DNA from: Ruminococcus sp. YE282
GTDB taxonomy: Bacteria; Bacillota; Clostridia; Oscillospirales; Acutalibacteraceae
Direction of reading: 5' to 3'
Assembly: GCA_900101355.1 (NCBI GenBank)
Contig: FMUV01000002.1
Location: 1-64,000, forward strand
Length of the DNA stretch: 64,000 nucleotides
A program made the translations under genes and the position numbers. A model generated the notes under the pieces. It worked only from the letters and a program-made list of their open reading frames with translations. It had not been told where the DNA came from and ran no database searches. Below, piece by piece: positions 34,728-44,061 of this stretch (positions are counted from its first letter, which is position 1; each line of letters opens with the position of its first letter).

Positions 34728-34928
34728 TTGGAAATATCAGAAATGATTAATGAACATTACGGATTATCTAAGTTTCCCGAAAATATTTCGGAAGCCATGG
34801 CATACGTTCCGTTTCAAATGAACAACGCCAAAACTTATACGGCGGCTCAGGGATTTTCTGCAGGTACAATGTTCCCATCTCTCAACAAACCATTCTATGG
34901 AAGCAAATGTGGTGGAACTAATGACTGA
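34728..34928 (+). CDS. cotJA: Spore coat associated protein CotJA
   Basis: About 66 residues with AYVPFQ and GTMFPSLNKPFYG, the conserved CotJA core. A TTG at 34728 has an ideal AAAGGAG eight bases upstream and is chosen; a TTG at 34710 lacks a site and an ATG at 34743 has a poorer one. First gene of cotJABC, which in Bacillus is made in the mother cell under SigE and deposited in the inner coat. Overlaps cotJB by 8 bp. Confidence 0.85.
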   Translation: MEISEMINEHYGLSKFPENISEAMAYVPFQMNNAKTYTAAQGFSAGTMFPSLNKPFYGSKCGGTND

Positions 34929-35175
34929 AAGAGAAATATTACTCAAAAAAATATCAACCTATCAGTTTGCAGCGCTTGATTTGCAGCTTTTTCTTGATAC
35001 CCACCCAAATGACACTGAAACCGTAACCAAAATGAGAGCCTTTAAAGAAAAAGCACAGCCGCTTATTGCTGAATATGAAAGCAAATACGGACCTCTCACC
35101 AAGAGTGCTACAACTCAAAACAATTGGAATTGGATTAAGGCTCCGTGGCCGTGGGAAAGCGAGGAGATCGACTGA
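34921..35175 (+). CDS. cotJB: Spore coat protein CotJB
   Basis: 84 residues: MTEREILLKKISTYQFAALD, LDTHPNDTETVTKMR and the C-terminal WNWIKAPWPWE, all typical of CotJB. The ATG at 34921 has GGTGGAACTA and lies within the end of cotJA. Its stop overlaps the ATG of cotJC by one base, so the three genes are translationally coupled. Confidence 0.9.
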   Translation: MTEREILLKKISTYQFAALDLQLFLDTHPNDTETVTKMRAFKEKAQPLIAEYESKYGPLTKSATTQNNWNWIKAPWPWESEEID

Positions 35176-35801
35176 TGTTTGTATATGAGAAAAAACTGCA
35201 ATACCCTGTTAATATAAAGCAAACTAATCCAAAGCTTGCCAAAATAATCATAACACAATACGGAGGACCGGACGGCGAGCTTGGAGCATCGTTAAGATAT
35301 CTTAGCCAAAGATTTTCAATGCCACTGCCTGAATTAAAGGGCACATTGACAGATATAGGCACAGAAGAACTCGGGCATCTTGAAATGATTGGTGCAATAG
35401 TATATCAGCTGACACGAAATTTGACAATTGACGAAATAAAGAAAGCAGGATTTGACGATTATTTTGTTGACCACACCACAGGAATATATCCTCAGGGGGC
35501 AAACGGTGTTCCGTTCACAGCAGCCGCTCTGCAAAGCAAAGGCGACGCAATAACAGACTTGCATGAAGATATGGCTGCAGAACAAAAAGCTAGAACCACC
35601 TATGACAACATTCTCAGAATGTGCGACGATTATGACGTCAAAGACGCTATTCGCTTTTTGCGCGAACGCGAGGTAGTTCACTATCAGAGGTTTGGTGAAA
35701 ACTTAAGATTACTGACCGATAAACTTGACGAAAAGAATTTCTACGCATTTAACCCTGAATTTGACAAAAAGTGCTTCAAGAATCAAATGAAGAAAAAGTA
35801 A
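35175..35801 (+). CDS. cotJC: CotJC, manganese-catalase-like spore coat protein
   Basis: 208 residues of the dimanganese catalase family. Ferritin-like helices carry ligand-type residues in GTEELGHLEMI and DLHEDMAAEQKA, and REVVHYQRFGE matches the last helix. CotJC relatives are coat proteins that may remove peroxide. The ATG at 35175 follows GAGGAGATCGAC; an earlier in-frame start at 35145 is rejected as it lies inside cotJB. Strong terminator downstream. Confidence 0.93.
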   Translation: MFVYEKKLQYPVNIKQTNPKLAKIIITQYGGPDGELGASLRYLSQRFSMPLPELKGTLTDIGTEELGHLEMIGAIVYQLTRNLTIDEIKKAGFDDYFVDHTTGIYPQGANGVPFTAAALQSKGDAITDLHEDMAAEQKARTTYDNILRMCDDYDVKDAIRFLREREVVHYQRFGENLRLLTDKLDEKNFYAFNPEFDKKCFKNQMKKK

Positions 35802-35821
35802 TCTTAACAAGGGCATAAAAT

Positions 35822-35862
35822 AAAGCAACCGGGAATCCTTTTATGATTACCCGGTTGCTTTA
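35822..35862. terminator. Bidirectional terminator between cotJC and an acetyltransferase gene
   Basis: AAAGCAACCGGG-AATC pairs with GATT-ACCCGGTTGCTTT. The genes converge here, and both flanks supply short T-rich tracts. Confidence 0.85.
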
Positions 35863-35896
35863 GCTTTAATATACCAATTATTTTGGATTGCCTCAA

Positions 35897-36433
35897 TTAA
35901 AAATTAACATTTGTTTTTAAGTTATTCCATTCATTGCGAGTAATTGCATATACTAACGTAATTTCATTTTCGTCATCATTAAACTCATCAACATAACACA
36001 TCCCTTTTGACCTTGCAGTGGCAGATGAGGCTATATTGGATTTTTTCATATATGAATAGATGATATTAAACGGCGTGTTTTCAAAAGTCCAGTCACGAAC
36101 TCTTCGCGAGGCTTCTTTGGCACAACCTTGGTGTTGATACTTTTTGGCAATATGATACCCGATTTCAGGTTTTATGCTTCCGTTAATATTCTGCATCGTA
36201 ACTCCGCAATCGCCTATCACTTTTCCGCTTTCCTTTAGAACCACCGCCCAAAGTCCGAAGCCAAAAATTTCATATCTTTCCTGATTTTTTAGTATCCAGT
36301 TATGAACTCTGGTGTTATCAAATGTATATGGGTAATGCTGCATAATATCTGAATCCGCAAGTACGTTATATAAGGAACTAAAATCGTCATCAGTCAGATT
36401 TCTGAGAATTAATCTTTTAGTTTCAAGATACAT
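35897..36433 (-). CDS. GNAT acetyltransferase, RimJ/RimL-like
   Basis: 178 residues of the Acetyltransf_3 type: LETKRLILRNLTDDDF at the start, GKVIGDCGVTMQN, then the acetyl-CoA segment IGYHIAKKYQHQGCAKEA. The Q-x-x-G-x-A/G loop is present (QHQGCA). Such enzymes acetylate protein N-termini or small amines; substrate unknown. Single gene. Confidence 0.85.
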   Translation of the reverse strand: MYLETKRLILRNLTDDDFSSLYNVLADSDIMQHYPYTFDNTRVHNWILKNQERYEIFGFGLWAVVLKESGKVIGDCGVTMQNINGSIKPEIGYHIAKKYQHQGCAKEASRRVRDWTFENTPFNIIYSYMKKSNIASSATARSKGMCYVDEFNDDENEITLVYAITRNEWNNLKTNVNF

Positions 36434-36589
36434 AACAAATCATTCCTCAAATTAAATTTAATGCAGTTTTCATTTGCATATTTTGGATATGCTAATAATC
36501 ACGATTTTCGCACCAATAAACAGTATTTTCTGGGACACAAAAAAACCATTGACATTAGATTAATAAAGCTGATTCAAATATCATTTCTA

Positions 36590-37120
36590 TTAATTTTGTG
36601 CTTTTTGTAATTTATAGACTTTGTGATACAAAACATTCTTGATTTTCTCAAATTCATCTTTTCCAACGGTGTTTTCAGATGTCATTAAAAATAACTTCAA
36701 GGGCTTTTTATTCTTAGAAAGCGCAGGCTGTTGATATGGAAAATCATTAAGGAAAAAGCCGTTTCTTTTATAAAAATTTATTCTTCTTTTCGGCATTTCG
36801 CTCTCGGGAGGCTCAACTTCAAGGCAAACAATTTTATCCGAATTTGAAGTGACCTCATTTAAGATTTCAGCTCCTATTCCCTCGCTTCTGAATTTTGGAG
36901 CAACTGCAAAATGTTCAACATAAAGAAATTCAGTAAAATTCCAAACAGCAATAAATGCTTTAACCGATTTATTTTCACCTCTGAGAACATATACAGCATA
37001 ATCCGAGTCGTCAAACAAACTTAACTGTTCATCATAATTTCTGTATTCATCTTCCGGAAAACTACCTTTCATAATATCAAATATTTTATCAAATTCTTTA
37101 CTTTTAATCTGTTCTAACAT
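36590..37120 (-). CDS. GNAT acetyltransferase
   Basis: 176 residues with a GNAT core: AVYVLRGENKSVKAFIAVW, VEHFAVAPKFRSEGIGAEIL (acetyl-CoA loop R-x-x-G-I-G) and RINFYKRNGFFLND. The C-terminal tail of about 45 residues is Lys-rich. Substrate unknown. A TATAAT box lies upstream near 37175-37195. Not cotranscribed with the other acetyltransferase gene (156-bp gap). Confidence 0.82.
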   Translation of the reverse strand: MLEQIKSKEFDKIFDIMKGSFPEDEYRNYDEQLSLFDDSDYAVYVLRGENKSVKAFIAVWNFTEFLYVEHFAVAPKFRSEGIGAEILNEVTSNSDKIVCLEVEPPESEMPKRRINFYKRNGFFLNDFPYQQPALSKNKKPLKLFLMTSENTVGKDEFEKIKNVLYHKVYKLQKAQN

Positions 37121-37451
37121 ACTGCTCTCCTATTCTCAATTTAGATTTGCAATGTGCTGTTTTTAAATAAATTAAGATATATTATATCATAAAAAATGAC
37201 AATAGCTTTGTCAACCTTTATTGAATATCAGTTATACAATCAGTACAATAAAAATTCTTAGTAACTTAGCCTTTCCTAAATCTAAGCCTTAACTGAAATA
37301 TAAAATAAAATTGTAATATGATATAAAACAAACTCCCTTTTGTTAATTTGCCAAAGGGAGTTTTAACGATAATTGCTGTTTTTATAATATTGAATTTATA
37401 TGCAAAACGCCGCTTTCGATTTTACTCAAATGCGGCGTTTTTTGAGAATAT
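37121..37451. other. Intergenic region with two hairpins
   Basis: No gene seen. Two terminator-like hairpins lie in tandem: AAACTCCCTTT / AAAGGGAGTTT at 37330-37363 and AAAACGCCGC / GCGGCGTTTTTT at 37403-37443. The second is well placed to end the XRE gene on the minus strand; the first has no obvious gene to terminate. Confidence 0.6.
37403..37443 (-). terminator. Terminator of the XRE regulator gene
   Basis: Arms AAAACGCCGC and GCGGCGTTTT, about 10 bp after the XRE stop, T-rich on both sides. Confidence 0.75.
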
Positions 37452-37706
37452 TCACTTATCTTCCTCTCTGCCAAGAAGATAATCGACAGACACCTCAAGA
37501 ATGTCGGCAAGTGCTACAAGTTCAACATCAGTAACAAAACGAATTTGTCCCTCAAGCTTTGAAAGTCCCGAAGCATTCATATCTACCCCATTGACCTGGA
37601 GCTGGGCTAAAAGCTCTTTTTGTTTCATTCCTTTTTGCTTTCTTACAAGCTCAACACGGTTTCCTACAAGGTTTCTGTCTCCAAGTTCCTGCTTGCGTAA
37701 TCTCAT
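37452..37706 (-). CDS. XRE family helix-turn-helix regulator
   Basis: 84 residues, essentially one Cro/CI-type DNA-binding domain: GNRVELVRKQKGMKQKELLAQLQ (helices 1-2), MNASGLSKLEGQIR (recognition helix region) and ELVALADILEVSVDYLLGREED (helices 4-5). No sensor domain. The start has GGAGAGAGTAGAAA. It stands alone between AT-rich spacers; targets unknown. Confidence 0.9.
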   Translation of the reverse strand: MRLRKQELGDRNLVGNRVELVRKQKGMKQKELLAQLQVNGVDMNASGLSKLEGQIRFVTDVELVALADILEVSVDYLLGREEDK

Positions 37707-38136
37707 TTTCTACTCTCTCCAAATCCATTATAATTCTTTTTTAAAATTCTTTAAAAACATTGTGATGTTATTATAATACTTTAAGAGAAAAAAAACAAGT
37801 GGTTTTTGTAAATAAATTTAAAAAAATGAAATTTTTTGATGTATTTAGTTACAAAAATAATATTTTGCATTATATCTTATAACCATAACGTAATTCTCAG
37901 AGCTATTTTTGTTACATTTATACAGCACAATGTTCTTCTGTGGAAATTTGTTGATTCTGTTGAAACTTTATAATTCTATTGTTGAATAATGTTAGTAATG
38001 TTAAAAGTCGTTTTTAGACCTAATTTAGGTTTAAATAATACAAATTATTACATTTTGTAACCAAAAGGCGAGATACAGAAATTTAATCCGTATCTCGCCT
38101 TAAATTATAACCAATTAATAAAATAATAAAGTAAGA
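37707..38136. other. AT-rich intergenic region
   Basis: No gene or clear RNA seen. It holds the XRE promoter (TATAAT on the minus strand near 37765-37775) and, at 38064-38101, the rpiB terminator. The middle 250 bp are very AT-rich with no recognisable element. Confidence 0.5.
38064..38101 (-). terminator. Terminator of the fhs-tsaE-tsaB-rpiB operon
   Basis: AAGGCGAGATAC pairs with GTATCTCGCCTT, followed by a short TTTT on the minus strand, 35 bp past the rpiB stop. Confidence 0.82.
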
Positions 38137-38589
38137 TTATTCACATTTAAAAGTACAGTCTTCAATTGCTTTTACCATTGCAAGACGATTGTCGTGTCTG
38201 CCACCTTCTTCTGGAGTGTTTAAAAATATATCAGTATATTTAACAGCTTCATCTTCAGTGGTAACTCTGCCGCCCATACAAAGAATATTAGCATGGTTGT
38301 GGCGACGCGTCATCTCTGCACCAAAGGCATTATTTACAACGGCAGCTCGTATACCTTTAACCTTGTTTGCCGCAATTGAAATTCCGATTCCTGTTCCGCA
38401 ACAAAGTATGCCACAATCACATTCTCCGCTTGTTACTGCGGTTGCAACTTTGTAAGCATATATAGGATAGTCAACACTATCGGTACTGTATGTACCGAAA
38501 TCCTTATACTCAATACCTTTTTCATCAAGATATTTCTTGATTGCTACAATAAGATTGTAGCCACCGTGGTCACATCCAAGTGCTATCAT
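38137..38589 (-). CDS. rpiB: Ribose-5-phosphate isomerase B
   Basis: A 150-residue RpiB/LacAB-type isomerase interconverting ribose-5-phosphate and ribulose-5-phosphate. ALGCDHGGYNL at the start, catalytic Cys in GILCCGTGIGISIAANK, and RRHNHANILCMGGR for phosphate binding. Its start overlaps the tsaB stop (ATGA), so it is the last gene of a coupled four-gene operon. Confidence 0.95.
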   Translation of the reverse strand: MIALGCDHGGYNLIVAIKKYLDEKGIEYKDFGTYSTDSVDYPIYAYKVATAVTSGECDCGILCCGTGIGISIAANKVKGIRAAVVNNAFGAEMTRRHNHANILCMGGRVTTEDEAVKYTDIFLNTPEEGGRHDNRLAMVKAIEDCTFKCE

Positions 38590-39293
38590 TTTTTAACCCC
38601 CAGTTTTTTGTTAAGTTCTCTTTGAGCCTGCGGTAATCTTAAATATGTCGGCATAAGCTCCTCTGCCGATACAGTGTTGCCGCGTAATGCCTCCTTAATT
38701 GCCGCACAAGCGGTTGAAGAAGCAGTTTGTATTCTTTTATTAACAGGAGCAAGTTTTGAGTTTACGGACGAATTTTCAAAATATTTGACGCATATTTCCG
38801 CTCCGTCACCGACAAGTACTATCGGCTGATTGAATCTTTGTAAATCGTGAGCCAATTCATCGAGCGACAGGGCTCTGTCAGCACAAATTCTTTCAACTTG
38901 TTCTCCGCTAACCTTAAACAATGCATTATACACCTGTGAGCAACGTGCATCCATTGCCGCACATACAATACAATCGGAACCAAGCATATTATACGCCATA
39001 CACTCAAGAGTTGAAATTGATATGCACGGAATATTATCTGCAAATGCTAAGCCTTTTACGGCAGCTACGCCGATTCTTACTCCGGTAAAAGAACCCGGGC
39101 CTGCATTAACTGCAATAGCGTCAACGTCTTTTAGAGAAGTATTTGTGTTATCCAACAGTTGTTCAACCATCGGCATAAGCGTTTGGCTGTGCGTCAGAGC
39201 AGTATTAATAAAAGATTCACCTATTATTTTATTTTCCTCAGCAATGCAAACCGAAGCCGCCGTTGCCGAAGTATCTACTGCAAGAATTTTCAA
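38586..39293 (-). CDS. tsaB: tRNA threonylcarbamoyladenosine biosynthesis protein TsaB
   Basis: A 235-residue TsaB, the ASKHA-fold scaffold that works with TsaD and TsaE in making t6A37 of ANN-decoding tRNAs. KILAVDTSATAASVCIAEE, a THSQTLMPMVEQLL segment and VNAGPGSFTGVRIGVAAVKGLAF are diagnostic. It overlaps tsaE by 4 bp and rpiB by 4 bp. Confidence 0.95.
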   Translation of the reverse strand: MKILAVDTSATAASVCIAEENKIIGESFINTALTHSQTLMPMVEQLLDNTNTSLKDVDAIAVNAGPGSFTGVRIGVAAVKGLAFADNIPCISISTLECMAYNMLGSDCIVCAAMDARCSQVYNALFKVSGEQVERICADRALSLDELAHDLQRFNQPIVLVGDGAEICVKYFENSSVNSKLAPVNKRIQTASSTACAAIKEALRGNTVSAEELMPTYLRLPQAQRELNKKLGVKK

Positions 39294-39715
39294 TTTATGT
39301 CAACACCCTCTATTTCAAAAATTCTTTGATTATCACTGTCTCCGCGGTTAATCGTTATTCTGACAGTATTTTCAGGCAAAGCACCCTCGATATTTTCGCT
39401 CCATTCAATAACAAGAATTCCGTTGCCGATATAGTCAAAAAATCCTGTTGAATAAAGGTCATCCCAGGTATCTACTCGGTACATATCAAAATGGTAAACC
39501 TTGAATTTGCCGCTGTATTCATTGACAAGGGCAAACGTTGGGCTTGAAACCCCCTCGTTTATTCCAAGAGCAGAACAAAGTCCCCTTGTAAAGGCGGTTT
39601 TGCCCATTCCAAGTCCGCCAAACAGCGCAATTACTTCTGTGCCTGTAAGCTTTTCGCCGATTTTGGCACCGATTTGTTCGGTCTCATCCGAACTGTTAGA
39701 AATAATTTTAATCAT
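39290..39715 (-). CDS. tsaE: tRNA threonylcarbamoyladenosine biosynthesis ATPase TsaE
   Basis: A 141-residue P-loop ATPase: Walker A GGLGMGKTAFTRG, then SSPTFALVNEY and VYHFDMYR, with VIEWSENIEGALPE near the end. It drives the TsaBD t6A machine. Its ATG overlaps the fhs stop by one base (TGATG). Confidence 0.95.
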   Translation of the reverse strand: MIKIISNSSDETEQIGAKIGEKLTGTEVIALFGGLGMGKTAFTRGLCSALGINEGVSSPTFALVNEYSGKFKVYHFDMYRVDTWDDLYSTGFFDYIGNGILVIEWSENIEGALPENTVRITINRGDSDNQRIFEIEGVDIN

Positions 39716-41382
39716 CAGAACAAACCTACAATTTTTCCGTCATTGTTCACATCAATTCGATATGCGGCAGGCTCTTTTGGCAGTCCGGGCATAGTCATTA
39801 TGTTGCCCGTATAAACAACAACAAAACCTGCGCCGTTTGAAAGTGAAACATCTTTAACAGTTATATTAAAATTCTTTGGTGCGCCGAGTAAACTCGGGTC
39901 ATCAGAAAGAGAATACTGAGTTTTAGCAATACAAACAGGAAGATTATCAGCACCGAGCCTTGAAATTTCTTTTATAGCTTTTTCGGCGGCAGCTGTGTAA
40001 TTTACTCCGTCTGCACCGTAGATTTTCTTTGCAATAGTCTCAATCTTTTCTTTGATTGAAATATCAAGAGAATATATCGGAGCAAAATCCGATGGCTTTT
40101 CACAAGCCTCAACAACTTTATGGGCAAGTGTTACTCCGCCCTCTCCGCCGTCAGCGAACACATTGGCAAGTGCAAAATCCGCACCCTTATCTTTACAATA
40201 ATTTTCGATAAATTTAAGTTCTTCATCAGTATCTGTTCCAAACTGATTAATTGCTACAACGACAGGAATATTGTACTTTCTCATATTATCAATATGAACG
40301 CCAAGATTAACAATACCCTTTTTTAAGGCGTCAAGATTTTCATTTGAAACCTCTGCTTTCGGAACACCACCATTGTATTTAAGTGCACGGCAAGTAGCAA
40401 CCAAAACAACAGCCGATGGCTTTAATCCGCCGTATCTGCACTTTATATCAAGGAACTTTTCTGCTCCGAGGTCAGAACCGAAACCGGCCTCAGTTATGCA
40501 ATAGTCCGCAAGTTTAAGTGCAAGCTTAGTTGCCCTCAAGCTGTTACAACCATGAGCAATATTAGCAAACGGGCCTCCGTGCATTATTGCAGGAGTTCCC
40601 TCTAAGGTCTGAACAAGATTTGGCTTAATTGCATCCTTAAGCAAAGCGGTCATTGCTCCGTCAGCCTTTAGGTCTTTTGCGTAAATCGGTTCGCCTGAAT
40701 ATGAGTAAGCTACAAGAATTTTACCTAATCTGTGCTTTAAATCTTCAATATCAGACGCAAGGCACAAAATAGCCATAACCTCAGAAGCAACAGTAATTAT
40801 AAAGTGGTCTTCACGAGGAACTCCGTTCACCTTGCCGCCAAGACCTATAACAACATTTCTGAGTGCACGGTCGTTCACATCAAGGCAACGTTTTATTAGC
40901 ACCCTGCGGGGGTCAATCATAAGTGCATTGCCCTGCTGAATATGATTGTCAAGCATAGCGCAGCACAAATTGTTTGCGGCAGTAATAGCGTGCATATCAC
41001 CTGTAAAATGCAGGTTTATATCCTCCATCGGCAGAACCTGAGAATATCCGCCGCCTGCGGCTCCTCCCTTTATTCCAAAAACCGGACCTAAAGAGGGTTC
41101 ACGCAAAGCAATTACAGCTTTTTTTCCTATTTTTGCCATTGCTTGTCCAAGACCGGTGGTTATTGTTGTTTTGCCCTCGCCGGCGGGGGTAGGATTAATT
41201 GCCGTAACAAGTACAAGTTTGCCGTCAGGGTTACTGCTAATCCTTTTAGAAAGCTCATCAGAAAGTTTTGCCTTGTATTTACCGTATAATTCCAATTCAT
41301 CAGCCTCAATATTAAGCTTTGATGCAACTTCAGTTATTGGCAAAAGCTTCGCCTGCTGAGCAATTTCAATGTCAGACAACAT
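39715..41382 (-). CDS. fhs: Formate-tetrahydrofolate ligase
   Basis: A 555-residue ATP-dependent enzyme making 10-formyl-THF from formate, the entry to one-carbon metabolism in anaerobes. [22 protein letters not shown] holds the nucleotide-binding loop; [23 protein letters not shown] and [16 protein letters not shown] are highly conserved. Start has CGGAGGTACCCGAATT. Full length. First gene of the operon with tsaE, tsaB and rpiB. Confidence 0.97.
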   Translation of the reverse strand: MLSDIEIAQQAKLLPITEVASKLNIEADELELYGKYKAKLSDELSKRISSNPDGKLVLVTAINPTPAGEGKTTITTGLGQAMAKIGKKAVIALREPSLGPVFGIKGGAAGGGYSQVLPMEDINLHFTGDMHAITAANNLCCAMLDNHIQQGNALMIDPRRVLIKRCLDVNDRALRNVVIGLGGKVNGVPREDHFIITVASEVMAILCLASDIEDLKHRLGKILVAYSYSGEPIYAKDLKADGAMTALLKDAIKPNLVQTLEGTPAIMHGGPFANIAHGCNSLRATKLALKLADYCITEAGFGSDLGAEKFLDIKCRYGGLKPSAVVLVATCRALKYNGGVPKAEVSNENLDALKKGIVNLGVHIDNMRKYNIPVVVAINQFGTDTDEELKFIENYCKDKGADFALANVFADGGEGGVTLAHKVVEACEKPSDFAPIYSLDISIKEKIETIAKKIYGADGVNYTAAAEKAIKEISRLGADNLPVCIAKTQYSLSDDPSLLGAPKNFNITVKDVSLSNGAGFVVVYTGNIMTMPGLPKEPAAYRIDVNNDGKIVGLF

Positions 41383-41471
41383 AATTCGGGTACCTCCGTG
41401 ATATTATAACAATATATTTATTTTATTATATCAAAACATTATATTTGTATTATTCTAATTTGAAAATATAC

Positions 41472-41500
41472 TTGATATTGTGATGATAATTTAATATAAT
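41472..41500 (+). promoter_or_regulatory. Promoter of the FtsW/RodA-family gene
   Basis: TTGATA (41472-41477), 17-bp spacer, TATAAT (41495-41500). The leader holds a hairpin ACGCTGT / ACAGCGT at about 41519-41543. Confidence 0.7.
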
Positions 41501-41588
41501 CTAAATGCAGGAATTGACGCTGTCTATACAAAACACAGCGTTGATTCTATTTAAATAATTCTGAAATAATATTTGAGAGGCGTTGCGT

Positions 41589-42758
41589 TTGAACGTTTTT
41601 TTCACTTCTGTAAAAAACTATTTTAAAAAGACAGATACCGTGCTATGGATTCTGACAACTGCGGCTGTTGTGTACAGTTTATTGCTGATTTCAAGTATGC
41701 AAAGAGCAGGTAGTTACAATTATATGAAAACTCAAATTGCGGCAATTATAATCGGTTTTGGGTTTGCGGTAATCATTTCGGTTGCAGATTACAGATTTTT
41801 TGTACGAAAATGGTATTTTGCGGCAACTGCGGCTGTTGTGCTTGCTCTGCTTGTATTCATATTCGGCATACGTGTCGAGGGAACAGACGATATGGCATGG
41901 CTTTCACTTCCCGGCGGCTTTACGATTCAACCGTCCGAACTGATAAAAATTTGTTTGATAATAACCTTTTCAAAGCACCTGTCGTATCTGAAAGAAAACG
42001 GACTTTTACACTCATTGCTTGGTGTATCAACACTTGTAATTCATGCGGCGTTGCCAATGGCTGTAATACACCTCCAAGGTGATGACGGAACGGTACTTAT
42101 CTTTGCAATGATATTTTTGATAATGGCGTTTGCAGCAGGTGTTCAGGCAAGTTATTTTTTAATTTTACTCGGAATTTTACTTATCGGCGCTCCGATTGTT
42201 TGGAATCTGTTTATGAACGATGAACACCGCAATAGAATTATTGCTCTTTTTGACTTAGACGGCAATGCTATGACCAACTACGGATGGCAACAGTATCAGG
42301 GAAAGGTATCTATTGCAAGTGGTGAATTATTCGGAAGCGGACTTTATCACGGTTCAAGAGTGGAATATGATATTGTTCCGGAACAAGAAAACGATTTTAT
42401 TTTTACGGTTGCAGGCGAAGAACTCGGATTTATCGGATGCATTATTTTGATGGGTATTTTGCTTGCAATTATCATTAAAGTAATACTCATTGCCAAAAAG
42501 TCCAATGATTATATTGGAAAGTATATTTGCTTCGGAGTTTTTGCAACCATAGCTTCTCAGACAATAATTAACATCGGTATGGTGCTTGGCTTTTTGCCTG
42601 TTGTCGGAATAACACTTCCGTTGTTTAGCTCGGGAGGAACATCAGCGTTAAGCACATTGATATGTTTAGGATTTGTACAAAGTGTAATGTATAACAACGG
42701 CAGCGATATGGAAAAAGCAAGCATACGCCGCGGAAGTCAAAACAGAATCAGAATTTAA
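41589..42758 (+). CDS. FtsW/RodA/SpoVE family peptidoglycan polymerase
   Basis: A 389-residue SEDS protein with about ten membrane helices that polymerises lipid II with a partner penicillin-binding protein. FTIQPSELIKICLIITFSKHL, the conserved QGDDGTVLIF, GSGLYHGSRVEYDIVPEQENDFIFTVAGEELGF and PLFSSGGTSALSTL are all present. RodA rather than FtsW seems likely, as in GYQQ-type QYQGKVSIASG, but this is not certain. The TTG at 41589 fits GAGAGG at 8 bp; a TTG six bases earlier is too close. Confidence 0.9.
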   Translation: MNVFFTSVKNYFKKTDTVLWILTTAAVVYSLLLISSMQRAGSYNYMKTQIAAIIIGFGFAVIISVADYRFFVRKWYFAATAAVVLALLVFIFGIRVEGTDDMAWLSLPGGFTIQPSELIKICLIITFSKHLSYLKENGLLHSLLGVSTLVIHAALPMAVIHLQGDDGTVLIFAMIFLIMAFAAGVQASYFLILLGILLIGAPIVWNLFMNDEHRNRIIALFDLDGNAMTNYGWQQYQGKVSIASGELFGSGLYHGSRVEYDIVPEQENDFIFTVAGEELGFIGCIILMGILLAIIIKVILIAKKSNDYIGKYICFGVFATIASQTIINIGMVLGFLPVVGITLPLFSSGGTSALSTLICLGFVQSVMYNNGSDMEKASIRRGSQNRIRI

Positions 42759-42800
42759 AAGAACAACAAGCCCTGAGAATCAAGGCTTGTTGTTCTTTTG
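42757..42800. terminator. Bidirectional terminator between the rodA-like gene and cdaR
   Basis: AAAGAACAACAAGCC pairs with GGCTTGTTGTTCTTT; T-runs on both strands. Genes converge here. Confidence 0.92.
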
Positions 42801-42801
42801 T

Positions 42802-44061
42802 TTATTTTTCTGATATAGTTAGATTTGCCTTATAGTTTCCGTAAACCCAACAACTGTCAGCGTCCTTAAATGTGAACACCAAAGGCATTTGGACAGAGCC
42901 TGTCGTTCCGTTTGAAGATGAAATATCAATTACACCGGTTATTGAATCGGCACTTAAATCATCAATTTGTGACGAAGGACCGATAACCGTAACGGAAATG
43001 TTTTTCTGAGTTATTTCCGATTTATACTTATCAGATAGTCCTTTCACAGTAAAATTGTCAACCGTGAATTTTTTGGTTGTAAAGCCGCTCAAATCCAAAG
43101 TAACCTTTGCAGTTGTGGAATTACTGATATTTTTGCAATCTGTTGGAATATCAATTCCAAGTGCATCAAAAGTGATTTTTTCATTTTTGAGGTTTGAAAA
43201 ATCAATAGCTTCCAAATTTACAGAATCTGTTTTCTCAAGGATGTCTTTATTGCCGGCAAGCAAAATTGTTGACGGTTCAACAGAAATCATATCGTCGGTA
43301 ATTTCAAGGCCGCTCGGCTTGTTTGTAAATGTTGGTTTTACGGATACCGTTTTTTCGGGCAAAACAGAAACGGTTGCTTTTACCTTATCGAAATCCATTG
43401 TAAGTAAATCGGTTGATAGTTCATTACCGCTGCTGTCATAAAGGACAATTTCAGCATCGGTAGTTGATGAATCCGTAAGAGTACCGTTTATTTCAGCCGT
43501 TGCAGAAACTTTATCAATCTTGGAAATTTCGGTTTGCGGACCCGAAATTACAATTGACTTAGTGGCTAAAGAAGTTGAAGCATAGTAACCGTCTGACACC
43601 TTATACACAACGTTTTCCTGAATTTGGAAAGAGCTCTCGCGTAAATAATCAACAACAACATTGATATTAGACGGTGTAACGGCGGACGTTATCTGAAAGT
43701 TACTCGACGGATTGGTTTTGGTAGCTGAAACAGGAAGAGAATAGCTGCCTGATGAATTAATCGTATTTGCCGCCGCCGTAACGGTTACATCGGATTCGGA
43801 CATTGTTCCGAGAGTTGCTCTGCTGCCCGTAACGGTAACCGAAGCGGTTTGCTCAGCTCCGGAAAAAATCTGAAGACCTGAGTTTCTTGCCTCATCAGAC
43901 AAATCAATCTGAATCGGTATATTGCTGAGCGTTAATGTTGTATCGCTCGTTGTACCCGTACTCATATAAATCCATATTACAAGTGAAATAATTACTGACA
44001 AAACCAACAAGAATTTGTTGTTCATCATAAGTGCATTAAGGGAGAATTTTTTCTTTTTCAA
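42802..44061 (-). CDS. cdaR: YbbR-domain protein, CdaA regulator
   Basis: 419 residues: a short basic start (MKKKKFSLNAL), one membrane helix (about 17-34) and an extracytoplasmic region of tandem YbbR repeats, each with a P-x-x-V-x-V-x-G-type strand (for example SIVISGPQTEISKID and ISVTVIGPSSQIDDL). CdaR binds and controls the diadenylate cyclase CdaA. TTG start with GGGAGGTCTAAATC, overlapping the cdaA stop by 4 bp. Usual place for the gene. Confidence 0.92.
   Translation of the reverse strand: MKKKKFSLNALMMNNKFLLVLSVIISLVIWIYMSTGTTSDTTLTLSNIPIQIDLSDEARNSGLQIFSGAEQTASVTVTGSRATLGTMSESDVTVTAAANTINSSGSYSLPVSATKTNPSSNFQITSAVTPSNINVVVDYLRESSFQIQENVVYKVSDGYYASTSLATKSIVISGPQTEISKIDKVSATAEINGTLTDSSTTDAEIVLYDSSGNELSTDLLTMDFDKVKATVSVLPEKTVSVKPTFTNKPSGLEITDDMISVEPSTILLAGNKDILEKTDSVNLEAIDFSNLKNEKITFDALGIDIPTDCKNISNSTTAKVTLDLSGFTTKKFTVDNFTVKGLSDKYKSEITQKNISVTVIGPSSQIDDLSADSITGVIDISSSNGTTGSVQMPLVFTFKDADSCWVYGNYKANLTISEK

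Noticed and set aside
37452..37706. XRE regulator as the repressor for the GTTAG-N6-CTAAC sites
   Set aside because: It is 30 kb away and its own upstream region carries no such site; there is no evidence for a link.
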